A program made the translations under genes and the position numbers. Positions 31,790 through 42,825 of a stretch of DNA of 64,000 nt are shown here, piece by piece. Where the stretch lies: NCBI GenBank assembly GCA_030789695.1, contig JAULAV010009149.1, forward strand, positions 30,160-94,159. The letters run 5' to 3'. The notes beneath the pieces were generated by a model. That model was given only the letters and a program-made list of their open reading frames with translations, was not told the DNA's origin and did not search any database. The first letter of the stretch is position 1; each line of letters starts with the position of its first letter. Origin of the DNA: Scilla litardierei (Eukaryota > Streptophyta > Magnoliopsida > Asparagales > Asparagaceae).

Positions 31790-33327
31790 ATTTGGTGCAT
31801 GCTTCCTATGAGCATGAGATCTAGCATATGAAGATGGAGGTGGATAAGCATAAGACATATATGGGTTGTATGCAAAATTAGGAGCATGCATTTTATATGC
31901 AACATATGGAGCATGCATACGATGAGGTGGGTGAGCATACATGGAATGATGATGTGTATGAACATATGAATGTGTAGAGCACGTGCATGAGTATTTCTCA
32001 TGTGTGGATTTACACGTGCCCGTGGGTGTTGAGCATAAAATGTGCTATTCGTGTCCACATATGAAGTAGGAGATTTCCTACGTGTATGAAAGTTGGTGTA
32101 CATATATACTTGACATTTCTTTTGATTTCCACCCTTAGTGGGGTTCTTGCCAAAAGAAGGAGATTGTGAAGTGGTGGCTTTCTTGGTAGGTTTGCTATCA
32201 ATAGTGTTTTTGACACCACTAGTGGATGCACCGGAGGATGGCCTTACAAAATCTATAGGTACACCACTATCGGATGCACATGAGTATTTCTCATGTGTGG
32301 GTTTACACATGTCTGTGGGTGTGGAGCATAAAATGTGTCATTCGTGTCCATATATGAAGTAAGATATTTCCTACGAGTATGAGAGTTGGTGTACATATAT
32401 GCAAGACCTTTCTTTTGATTTCCATCCTTAGTGGGTTTCTTGCCAAAAGAAGGAGATTATGAAGTGGTGGCCTTCTTGGTAGGTTTGCTACCAATAGTGT
32501 TTTTGACACCACTAGTGGATGCACCGAAGGATGGCCTCACAAAATATATAGTTACAACAATATAGGAGGTGCGAGATTTGGATGCATTTGCTTCCACATA
32601 TCCGAGTCCAACACATGTGTGGCCGGAAATTGGTTTGCAAGCAATTCATCCAATTGCTATTTCTCTTTGTTAAATCTCATAATTTGGGAGGACATGAGCT
32701 CATATTTCTCCTTAAGATAAGAAATATTGGTGTCCAAAGTGGACATGCGTGTTTTGAGCTCAATACTATCTTTAGAATAATTTTGATCTAGTTGAGATTT
32801 GAGGAAATTCACCTCATTTCTCAAGATGTCATTTTGAGAAACCAAAGCGACTTTCTCAAGTGTAAGTGTATCAACGTGTCATTGTTGATGATGCATGACA
32901 TGGATGATTTGCTAACATTAGATTTCTTTAAAAATAGTATATCTAAGCGTAAGAGATTGATACTTAGAAAATAATTCTTCGTTAGCAATGTGAAGTTCAT
33001 CCATGGTTACCTCATGTTCATCATTGTCACTATCACTCTCATCGGAGAGTGGATCTTCTCGGGCCATGAAGCATATATGTGCACTCTCACCCTTTTCATC
33101 ATCGGATTCACTAGAGGAATCTCCGCTTGAACCATTGGATGTCCCAACAAGTCATTTCTTCTTGTCCTTCTTGTATTTTTCGGACTTGTGGTATTTTGGA
33201 GCTCTCCGCTTTTCCTTCTTGATGTGCCTTGGCTTGTTACACTTAAAACAAAGAGACGAGGTTTTGTTAGTGGAATCAAATTTATTTTTGGAAGGAAATT
33301 TACGTTTGCAAAAAAAGCGTTGGAACT
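31790..33327 (-). pseudogene. Copia C gag, duplicated copy A
   Basis: Minus-strand gag C-terminal half. It includes the SSGAS-GVKNTI and KPTKKATTSQSPSFGK segments, a coiled-coil region with SQNDILRNEVNFLKSQLDQN, and a zinc knuckle CFKCNKPRHIKK whose last Cys has been lost by a small deletion. The segment 31988-32280 is repeated at 32281-32573, a 293-bp tandem duplication. The whole block is itself a copy of 39466-40840. W interrupts it at 33327. Confidence 0.82.
31988..32573. repeat. 293-bp tandem duplication inside gag copy A
   Basis: TGAGTATTTCTCATGTGTGG starts both units (31988 and 32281) and both run through the CACCACTAGTGGATGCACCG segment. Copy B has only one such unit (from 39601). 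Confidence 0.88.
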
Positions 33328-33914
33328 TGTAACGACCACTTTTCGTGGTACGTTGTTTGTGCACGTGCTTTTGACTGTGCACGTGTTTGTTTTAGACTTT
33401 GTTTGTTCGTGAACACTTTAGTGTGATATGCCGTTGTGAACGTCTCTGAGAGTATTAAATAGTGGCACGAATTTGGAACGACGTTCCTCGAGTCGTTTTC
33501 CCACAATTTAATCTTACTCGATGAGACGTGGCGATTCTCACTTTTGACGGGAGACGTTTCTATTTTTAGTTCCATCGTTCGATGTCGAAATTGAGATCTG
33601 TCTTCTTAGTTAGCTCACTTTCATCACCACGATCACCCCGATATTTATTTTATAATTTTTAGAGTTCATTTGACAACTTTTATATTTTTAACAAGTTTTA
33701 TAATATTTTTAATAATTAATTTTTAAAGTAATTTCGGCCAAATAAAATTTATTTTAGTTTAAAACATTTTAAAGAATTTTTGAGCCAATTTCCAGCTCAT
33801 TTGGACCAAGTCAAATCCTTGGGTGAGTTGGAGAAGTTGAATTTCAAATTTTAAATTATTTTAAACTTCTAATCCTATTAGATTTAGCCCTAGACCAAGT
33901 CAACCCATCTACAC

Positions 33915-33921
33915 TATATAA
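33915..33921 (+). promoter_or_regulatory. TATA box of W LTR
   Basis: ACACTATATAAACAACCCC, just upstream of the change from AT-rich U3 to the GC-rich block that begins near 33960. Confidence 0.7.
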
Positions 33922-33983
33922 ACAACCCCTAGGAAGACCTATTTTTGCAAGAAATTAGCCCTAGCCTCTTCCAAAACCCAAAT

Positions 33984-34040
33984 TGGACGTTGCGACGATT
34001 CGTCGCAACGTTGCGACGATTCGTCGCAACGTTGCGACGT
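33984..34040. repeat. Perfect palindrome repeated in the W LTR
   Basis: TTGCGACGATTCGTCGCAA, a 19-base perfect palindrome around a central T, occurs twice in a row with period about 21 bp, followed by a third partial copy. It lies just after the likely transcription start. Confidence 0.8.
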
Positions 34041-36187
34041 TCAGCCCCCGCACTGACCGAGAGAACGGCCTCCGTTCGCCCGCTCTGACCGATAGCCAAG
34101 CCCGCACCCGCTGCTGTCGCCACCCCGCTCCTCGCTCCGACTGAGGATTCCTCTCGGTCAGACCGAGAGGCTTCCCCGCTCCGCTCGCATCTCCGCACCG
34201 TTGCAAGCCCCCGCTCAGCGCCCGCCTTGTCGCCCCGCATCCGCTAGCGCCTGACCGAGCGGATCGCCCGCCTCCGCAACGTTGCAACGCTTGCAACGTT
34301 GCAGCACCCGCTCCCCGCATCCAAGGCGCACGACCGACCCCTCCCTCCGCACCGACCGAGAGCACCAAGGCCCACACCGCACCAAGCGCTGCACCAAGCC
34401 CGTTCCCCCGCAGCGACCGACAGAGCTCCCCGCACCGAGGCTGTACGACCGAGAGTCTTTCATCGCAACCCCACATCCGTCGCACCACTTGCCTCCGTGG
34501 GCCCCCAAGTTCTCCAGAGGTATTGTGGGTCCCCCAAAGGTCCCTAGGACCACTGTGGGCCCCACCTAGGTGCGTTCTCTTTGGCGACTTGCCGCGTACG
34601 ACGTCGTCGCACGTCGTAGCCCGTCGTCGCGCGTGCTAGCTTTGGAATCTGGAATCGTCGCCCGGGTTGATTGCTCTGAAATTTCCATCGAGGAATCTAA
34701 TTGGAATCTGGACTTGGAGCGCGATCTTTTATTCCAACCCCCGGTGTCGCTACCCGACGCCGGTGTAGCTTTCGCGTCGTGTTGAGGTAACGCTTTGCAC
34801 CCCTAGGACCCCCAACCCAATTGCATGCTAATCAAGACTAAAATCAGTATTTTTTTAAAGTATTTTAAATGTTTTAAATTCACTAATCAAGATTAATAAT
34901 ATGGACTTTAGGCCGGTGGACTTGTGCACGTAGGATAATTGTGATTTTTGGACTCATTGGACGGTGTGCTCAGACGTCGTGCTTACAGGCAAGTGAAACT
35001 TGCCAACTCTTGCTTAGGGCCATGTTTTTAGGCCACTTCCTTGTTTTTAGCGTAAAAGAGACTAGTCAGTGAAATGATAGCTGGCTAGACGCCTACTTGA
35101 TCTAGTTTGACAACGAAACTTGATCCGTCACCTAATTGATCTAGCTTGACAACGAAGCTAGATCCATCCCTTTAAACTTGTTGTTCATGCATACTAAACT
35201 GTCACGTTTACTTTCCTTACCTGTACGCACTTTTAACTGCCATGCATTGCATCTTACATGTCATCCAAATTGATTGTTGCATCGTAGCACACGCTACAAA
35301 ATACTTGTACAGTCCGTGTTTCCGTGTTTGCGGCTAGGTGCACCCCTATGCCATACTTGTTAAAAACACTTCCTGGCTCGTGATCCAGAAGCGAGCATTC
35401 CCGTTCGGGGGTAAGGCCCTGGCTCGATACACGTGGAGGGGTAGGGTTGAGCGACCAATCAGCTTAGGAGTTGGCCCGATCAGCCACTCTAGCTGTAAGG
35501 CGTGAACTCTGTGCACGAGGTGCTTACTTTACTTGTCTTGTACTTGTCTTGTGAATGCCATGCCATGCTCGTACTTTACTTTACTTTACTTTACCTGTTG
35601 CACTCATACTTTAACTGCCATGTCATCGCATCCATGCTAGAACTGTTAGGTTGCTTTACTTTTGCCTACCTTCAGTTTCCTTGCACAAGTCTCTTGTAGA
35701 CTTGCTGACATGTGCCCCTTGCTCTTTTGGGTGTCACATGTTAGACCCTGAGCCAGAGACCGTTACTGAGTACGTGATGTGTTGCTGACGCTGAGCCTGA
35801 GTCCATGACAGCCTAGGAGGAGTTTTGTGGATGCCAGTGATCTTTCTTGGTGACTTTGCTGAGTTTTTTTCTTTTTAGGTTTTCTGTTAGTTGTCGGTGC
35901 GTAGCACCATTGTTTTGTACGTTGTACTTTTGTTGGCCATGTTTGGGCCTAGTCTCTTTTTCATTTAGCCTGGTGGCTTTTTCTGTGATGTTGAAACTTA
36001 TTTTATGGATATTCTGAGATATCTCCTTTGTCTCATTTTACTATTATTATCTCTGTTTTGTTCGCGTTGCAAGGACCTGCAGTTTAAAAGTTGATTGACG
36101 CTTATCGGACTTGCAGCTTTGTAGCTTCAAGTCTGAGCGGACCTTTTCACGCTTCGCCTCCATATTTTTGGGAAGCGGGGCGTGACA

Positions 36188-38285
36188 GGTTTTGTTAGTG
36201 GCCCATGCAGGTCCCGTCTTGCAATTGCGAACTAACGAAACAACGATAATAACAGAATGTCCATTAAATAAATTGCAACATCCGAGTCATAAGCCCTGAG
36301 TCTAGTCGTTTTCCTATGTCACTAGGAGTAAGAAGGCTTAGTCAGACGTCTGTGCTTGCTAGTTAGAGGCCCTGATTGTAGTTAGACCCCCTTTTAGCAA
36401 TCGATTTAATTGTCGTAGAACTTACCTTAGTGGTCCTTGTTTACCCCTGGCTATATTAGACCTCTAATTTCCTTTTGTCGTTCGCTTGGGTTCATCGATT
36501 TCGGGCCAAGCTGAACGTATTTCTTTACCGTCTAACCTTTAGAAGTCTTAGCGCTTAGTTTTTAATCTTTACTTGGATGACCGTAGGAGTTTCCGTAGAC
36601 TTTCCTGATTCATATCCTAGGCGTATGTATGTTCTGATCATCCGACTAATTTCCTTGCCTCGATTCACGAGATCGCCTCATGACGATCGTCGTCAATTTT
36701 CAAACATCTCCATTGCAAAACCTGAACCTTCTGAAAGTACTTTTCAATCTTCCCTTCCACTAAGTATAATTCTGTTCAAAATTTTAATATACCTATACTT
36801 CATACTCCTTCATTGATTTAAATTTTTAAAAACGTTTGTCGGAATTTTTGAATACTAGCTTATATTATTTTCCCAGCCTATGTTTTTCGTACTTATGTAA
36901 TTGCGTTGCCCCTTCATATACTAATTTTATTCTGAACCGTACTTTTATTTTTCCCAATACGATTTATAATTTTCCTTCTTATTTGTGTTATACGAATGAT
37001 ACGTCGTGTTACTCTTATATACCTTCAAGACACATGGAATTTCAGCTTTCAGCAAGTTGGTCCTTGCTCCTCGTTTTCGCTACTTCAGATTTTTGCAAAA
37101 TCGCTATTTTCATAACCTCTTCCTGCTTTAGACCCCCCTGACTTGATTTTAAAGATTTGCTATTCGATCTTGATAATTCTTATGCTAAATTACTATTATT
37201 TTCTTCTGCTCACCATACACGCTTTTGGAAAAATTTCTAAACCAAATTGAATTTCAATATCCGTGCCAGACTTGTGGTGCTCGTATATTAAGAACCCTGT
37301 GTAAATCATCTTTTTCATTCTTGGCAAACCCTGGTTCTCTAAAAGTAGTTTCAAACCGATCATTTTAAATTTCTCCATAGCCTAAAAGTTTTGAAAGCAT
37401 TTAACATGAGTTTAAATTCTTCCGTTACTTGATTTCATTCTTTGACTTCCCAAAACTTTTTGACAACATTATATTAAATTGCTGACGTATAAAATTTTCT
37501 AAACCATGTCCTTAATATTCGTGTAAATGATTTTACTTCCTTCTCTTGATGATTTGCGATAAGCCAATAAAACATTTCCCCTTATCATAAATATTCGACT
37601 CAAACTTATTTTGAACAACTCGTTTTATCAATCCCCAAATATTTCTTTTCAGACGAGGATTTTAATTTTGAAGAACAACAGTTTTCAGATTTCACGTATT
37701 TTAGCTTGTGCTACTTACCACATTTTCTTTTTCCCCTCCTATATAAGCATCACTACATCTCCCTTTTCCCTCAACCTAAACATCACCATTGAGTCAATGT
37801 TTCGTCTAACCAAGCTGTCTCCTTGTATTCGTCCTATCTGAACTCGTGCTTATCGATCCTTCCCTCGTCACGCTCTCGACCTCTCTTTATTGCTTAGGCC
37901 TTAGGGTCCTTCAATGTCTGTGTCAACTCTTAGTTGTTAGTAGTAGACCCTTGGACCCTTGTGAGGTTGTCGTGGTGCACGTACCTAAGTTGTGTACGTG
38001 GGCTTGAATGAGAATTCCCATAGTATATTGATGTTTGCCTATTGAGTGATATATATATATACTCGGAGTTATTCGTGATAGTATGAAGTTGTTGTGTGTT
38101 AGTAGTTATAGATTTTTGTGTGGATAGCTATACTATTCTAGGGATGCCTGTGTATATAAGAGTTAGCGTTGAAATATCTAAGTTGTGTATGTAGTAAGAG
38201 ATACTTATAATGGTTGAAATAAATGATTGGTAAAGCTATGTGTATGTTAGTAGTGATAATAATAAGAGTACGTATGGTTAAGAGT
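36188..38285 (+). other. Internal region of W without coding sequence
   Basis: Starts GGTTTTGTTAGTGGCCCATG, the leader shared with T, through about 36330. The rest is AT-rich with only short frames that I do not recognise, and a (TA)n run near 38050. gag and pol are absent. Confidence 0.6.
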
Positions 38286-39245
38286 ACTTTTAACTGCCAT
38301 GCATTGCATCTTACATGTCATCCAAATTGATTGTTGCATCGTAGCACACGCTACAAAATACTTGTACAGTCCGTGTTTCCGTGTTTCCGGCTAGGTGCAC
38401 CCCTATGCCATACTTGTTAAAAACACTTCCTGGCTCGTGATCCAGAAGCGAGCATTCCCGTTCGGGGGTAAGGCCCTGGCTCGATACACGTGGAGGGGTA
38501 GGGTTGAGCGACCAATCAGCTTAGGAGTTGGCCCGATCAGCCACTCTAGCTGTAAGGCGTGAAACTCTGTGCACGAGGTGCTTACTTTACTTGTCTTGTA
38601 CTTGTCTTGTGAATGCCATGCCATGCTCGTACTTTACTTTACTTTACTTTACCTGTTGCACTCATACTTTAACTGCCATGTCATCGCATCCATGCTAGAA
38701 CTGTTAGGTTGCTTTACTTTTGCCTACCTTCAGTTTCCTTGCACAAGTCTCTTGTAGACTTGCTGACATGTGCCCCTTGCTCTTTTGGGTGTCACATGTT
38801 AGACCCTGAGCCAGAGACCGTTGCCGAGTACGTGATGTGTTGCTGACGCTGAGCCTGAGTCCATAACAGCCTAGGAGGAGTTTTGTGGATGCCAGTGATC
38901 TTTCTTGGTGACTTTGCTGAGTTTTTTCTTTTTAGGTTTTCTGTTAGTTGTCGGTGCGTAGCACCGTTGTTTTGTATGTTGTACTTTTGTTGGCCATGTT
39001 TGGGCCTTAGTCTCTTTTTCATTTAGCCTGGTGGCTTTTTCTGTGATGTTGAAACTTATTTTATGGATATTCTGAGATATCTCCTTTGTCTCATTTTACT
39101 ATTATTATCTCTGTTTTGTTCGCGTTGCAAGGACCTGCAGTTTAAAAGTTGATTGACGCTTATCGGACTTGCAGCTTTGTAGCTTCAAGTCTGAGCGGAC
39201 CTTCTCACGCTTCCCCTCCATATTTTTGGGAAGCGGGGCGTGACA
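38286..39245 (+). repeat. Truncated 3' LTR of W
   Basis: Aligns end to end with 35229-36187, with about eleven differences by eye. The first 1.9 kb of the LTR is missing. It ends GGGGCGTGACA and is followed by the duplicated target GAACT. Confidence 0.9.
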
Positions 39246-39250
39246 GAACT

Positions 39251-40840
39251 TCTTTGCCATTTGTGCCATTTCTTCGAAGTCCATTTTGTTCTCGGATTCT
39301 TCACTATTGAAGGATGAAGAAGTAGCCTTGAATGCTAATGCTTTCTTCTTGGACGCCGTTGGGTTCTTCATTGCTCTAATCTTCATTCAGTTCTCCCTTC
39401 TTACTTCCTAAGACATGACAGTATCGATGAGATTCACCACTGTGTAATTCTTCATGTAAGCATGCGACATATATGGGTTGTATGCAAAATTAGGAGCATG
39501 CATTTTATATGCAACATATAGAGCATGCATACGCTGAGGTAAATGAGCATACATGGAAGGATGATGTGTATGAACATATGAATGTGTAGGAGTACATGCA
39601 TGAGTATTTCTCATGTGTGGGTTTACACGTGTCCGTGGGTGTGGAGCATAAAATGTGTCATTCGTGTCCGTATATGAAGGAGGAGATTTCCTACGTGTAT
39701 GAGTATTGGTGTACATATATGCAATACCTTTCTTTTGATTTCCACCCTTAGTAGGTTTCTTGCCAAAAGAAGGAGATTGTGAAGTGGTGGCCTTCTTGGT
39801 AGGTTTGCTACCAATAGTGTTTTTGACACCATTAGTGGATGCACCGGAGGATGGCCTTACAAAATCTATAGTTACACCATTATAGGAGGTGCGAGATTTG
39901 GATGCATTTGCTTCCACATATCCGAGTCCAACACGATGTGTGGCCGGAAATTGGTTTGCAAGCAATTCATCCAATTGCTATTTACATTTGTTAAATCTCT
40001 TAGTTAGGAGGACATGAGCTCATATTTTTCTTAAGAGAAGAAATATTGATGTCCAAAGTGGACACACGTGTTTTGAGCTCGTGCACTTGGGTTTTAAGAG
40101 AATCATTCTCAATACCCAATTGTGTGTTATATGAGGCTAGATCAATACTATCTTTAGAACATTTTTGATCTAGTTGAGATTTGAGGGAATTCACCTCATT
40201 TCTCAAGATGTCATTTTGAGAAACCAAAGCGGCTTTATCAAGTGTAAGTGTATCAACGTGTCATTGTTGATGATGCATGACATGGATGATTTGCTAACAT
40301 ATCTTTCTTTAAAATAGTATATCTAAGCATAATAGATTGATACTTAGAAAATAATTCTTCGTTAGCAATATGAAGTTCATACATGGTTACCTCAGGTTCA
40401 TCGTTGTCACTATCACTCTCACGGAGAGTGGATTTTCTCGGGCCATGAAGCATATATGTGTACTCTTACCCTTTTCATCATCAGATTCACCAGAAGAATA
40501 TCCGCTTGAATCATTGAACATCCCAACAGTCCTTTCTTCTTGCCTTCTTGTATTTGTCGGACTTGTGGTATTTTGGAGCTTTCCACTTTTCTTTGTTTCT
40601 AAGCATTGGGCAATCCTTCTTGATATGCCTTGGCTTGTTACACTTAAAACAAAGAGACAATGTATTGTTAATGGAATCAAATTTATTTTTGGATGGAAAT
40701 TTACCTTTGCGAAAGAACCGTTGGAACTTCTTTGCCATTTGTGCCATTTCTTCCAAGTCCATTTTGTTCTTGGATTCTTCACTATCAGAGGATGAAGAAG
40801 TAGCCTTGAATGCTAACGCTTTCTTCTTGGCCTCCGTTGG
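39251..40840 (-). pseudogene. Copia C gag, end of copy A and copy B
   Basis: 39251-39465 completes copy A, and 39466-40840 is copy B of the same gag segment. Copy B has a complete zinc knuckle (CFKCNKPRHIKKDC), the coiled-coil stretch SQNDILRNEVNSLKSQLDQK, and a Ser/Asp/Glu-rich stretch (SSSSDSEESKNKMDLEEM). The minus-strand frames are broken by stops. Element Z interrupts copy B at 40840. The copy unit is about 1.7 kb without insertions. Confidence 0.82.
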
Positions 40841-42016
40841 TGTTAACGGGACTAGTTTGGCCGGGCCCGGAAGAGCCAAGTCAACTACGACTGGTCAACC
40901 AGACTACTACAACCTTTGGGCCTCGGCCCAAGGATCTCACGGGCGGGCCGCGCTTCTCCACACATGACGAAGGCCCACTTCCACAATGGAGGAAATCGGG
41001 GCCCAAGTCAAGGAAACATTCGCCAAATATGGCAACCGTCCAAAGCCATCACTCTCTAGCCATCATGGCTCGGCTTAATGGCTCAGCTTAATGGCCCGAC
41101 TTAAATGGCCTTCACTCTATAGCCATCATGGCTTGGCTTAATGGCTCAGTTTAATGGCCTGACTTAAATGGCCATCACTCTCCAGCCATCAAGGCCTGCC
41201 AGATATGGCAACCGCCCGAGTCCATCACTCCAGCCATCATGGCCACCTTCAGGACATTCATCTCCTCATCAAGATGGGCGCAATTAGTGGAGGTCAAAAC
41301 TTCCCACATTTACACGTCCCCATGAATGGTGGCCATGATGTCACATCATGGCACATTATCAGGACGAGTCACCTATATGAGGGAAAGGTAGGCATCATCC
41401 AAAGGGACCGCATCTCAGGTAACAAAACCTAAGGTACTCCATCAACGACCTCGTTCCCCCAATTCATCTCCTTCCTCCCCCGCTCGCGCCGAGAGACGCC
41501 GTTACGATCTCCTCACGAGTCGGACCGTCTCCGCCGGGCCTCCTTTCTCAGATCTCTATCTGACTTAGGCATCGGAGGGGATTTGGCCGGAACCAAGGTC
41601 CGGCCCCCTGACGAGCGTTCTCGTCTACGCAGGTGGACAACAGATCAACGGGCCGAGGCTACCCCTCGCCCCTCTCCGACCACTCGATCAACCGGACAGT
41701 GAGGCTTCCCCTCACCGTCAGCCTGCCGTGGCCGAGCACGTCCTACCGAGGCCGAGCGTCCTAATCGGGTCCGAGACTCTCCCTCGCCACCCGTCGGCCG
41801 TGCATCTACCCGGGCGACTGAGGCTACACCTCGTCCCCCTTCCAGCCGAGGCCGAGCACACCTGTCCGAGGCCGAGCGTCTCAACCAGGGCCAAGGCTTC
41901 CCCTCGCCCCTTCTGCACCGATTCGAAGCCCCCGAGGGACCCAAAGCGGGCCCCTTGACCACGTTGACCGGGTTCTCCACGGTCAACGCTTTGCAGTGAG
42001 AAAACACTCTGAAACA
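40841..42016 (+). repeat. 5' LTR of Z
   Basis: TGTTAACGGG...CTCTGAAACA, 1176 bp. It contains repeated short phrases (AATGGCTCAG, GCCATCATGGC) at 41040-41240 and the conserved core shared with X and Y. Possible splice donor CTCAG/GTAACA near 41419 and acceptor TACGCAG near 41631. Confidence 0.94.
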
Positions 42017-42018
42017 TC

Positions 42019-42036
42019 TGGCGCCGTCTGTGGGAA
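42019..42036 (+). other. Primer-binding site of Z
   Basis: TGGCGCCGTCTGTGGGAA starts two bases after the LTR, the same arrangement as in Y. Confidence 0.75.
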
Positions 42037-42520
42037 CGAGTCAACACTCAAATCGCTAACCACACCGACAAGGATTCGTTCCTTTAATCAAAATCTTCTC
42101 GATATCCTTCAACCCCGTAGCCATTTTGAGCTACTGGATCTCTGGACATCAATCAGCAAATGGGTTCGTCACGAACTGTATCTTCGTCTCCTATGCCTTC
42201 CTTGATTCCGACAACGAGAATGAATCGAGTGGGCAGTGGAGAAAAGGGGTTCTCGGTGTTGATCCAGGTTTAGTCCTCAACGAACGACGAAATCAGAGTC
42301 CGCCGGTCTCCTCCACTCGATCTCTTAATCAGAGTCTCTTGGCTCCACGATTGACCCAGGGGTCATCAATGATTTCCTGCAAAAGAGGAGATCGGGGGCG
42401 ACTTCATCAAGCCTAAGCGGACGGACCTGGCTCGGCGTCTTCCTCGAAGGGAAAGAATCCCTTATGGCAGCATCGCCGGGGTCTTCAGGTGGGGGAATTT
42501 GAAGGAGCATCTCCAGACTC
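42037..42520 (+). other. Leader of Z
   Basis: About 480 bp between the PBS and the captured kinase fragment. Short frames occur but I recognise no product. The first bases (GAGTCAACACTC) match the X leader. Confidence 0.5.
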
Positions 42521-42527
42521 GGCAGAG

Positions 42528-42717
42528 CTCAGGAACGAGCTCAGCCGCGAGGAGTTCGGCGTGACGAACCTATGCACCGACCGTGCGACCGGTGAGCACC
42601 TCGCCTGCAAGTCCATCTCCAAGAAGAAGCTCCGCACAGCTGTCGACATCGAGGACATCCGCCGCGAAGTCGGGATCATGCACTCCCTGCCTGCGCACCC
42701 AAATATCGACGTTACAA
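42528..42717 (+). pseudogene. Captured CDPK kinase-domain fragment
   Basis: The plus strand encodes the N-terminal lobe of a plant calcium-dependent protein kinase: [20 protein letters not shown], then [20 protein letters not shown] and [11 protein letters not shown]. The lysine that contacts ATP (ACKSIS) is kept, but the glycine loop reads LSREEFGVT rather than LG-G-FGVT. Only about 63 residues are present, ending abruptly. It lies in the same direction as Z and replaces the usual gag-pol. It is GC-rich and intron-free, matching one exon of a host gene. Functional CDPKs phosphorylate targets in response to calcium; this fragment cannot. Confidence 0.85.
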
Positions 42718-42825
42718 AACCTCTCTCAGGTGGAAGGCCGATATCAATTGAGAAAAGGAAGGCTGAATCATCCCAAACCCAACATTTGACATTGCCGACA
42801 CACATGAGAGCCCTCCGCGAATGAT

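Larger units (their letters stand above)
33328..36187 (+). repeat. 5' LTR of W
   Basis: The 2860-bp LTR starts TGTAACGACC and ends GGGGCGTGACA. The part from about 34985 on matches the T LTR (AGGCAAGTGAAACTTGCC, GCGTAAAAGAGACTAG and the ATCCAGAAGCGAGC region). The upstream part, with a different U3 and a GC-rich block, does not. TATA box at 33915-33921. Confidence 0.88.
33328..39245 (+). mobile_element. Gypsy element W, internally deleted
   Basis: Plus-strand element inserted in Copia C gag with the duplication GAACT (33323-33327 and 39246-39250). The 5' LTR is full length (33328-36187), but the second LTR (38286-39245) keeps only its last 960 bp. Between them are 2.1 kb that start with the same leader as chromovirus T. 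No gag or pol is recognisable. LTR 3' portions are clearly related to T, so W is a non-autonomous or deleted relative. Confidence 0.85.

Noticed and set aside
33929..34585. GC-rich open frames up to 175 codons in the W LTR
   Set aside because: They fall in the R/U5 part of an LTR, overlap on both strands and show no domain.
38045..38062. (TA)n run as a promoter
   Set aside because: It is a simple microsatellite in the non-coding interior of W with no gene downstream.
42489..42824. A functional protein kinase gene
   Set aside because: Only part of the N-lobe is present, the glycine loop is altered, and no catalytic loop or EF-hands follow.
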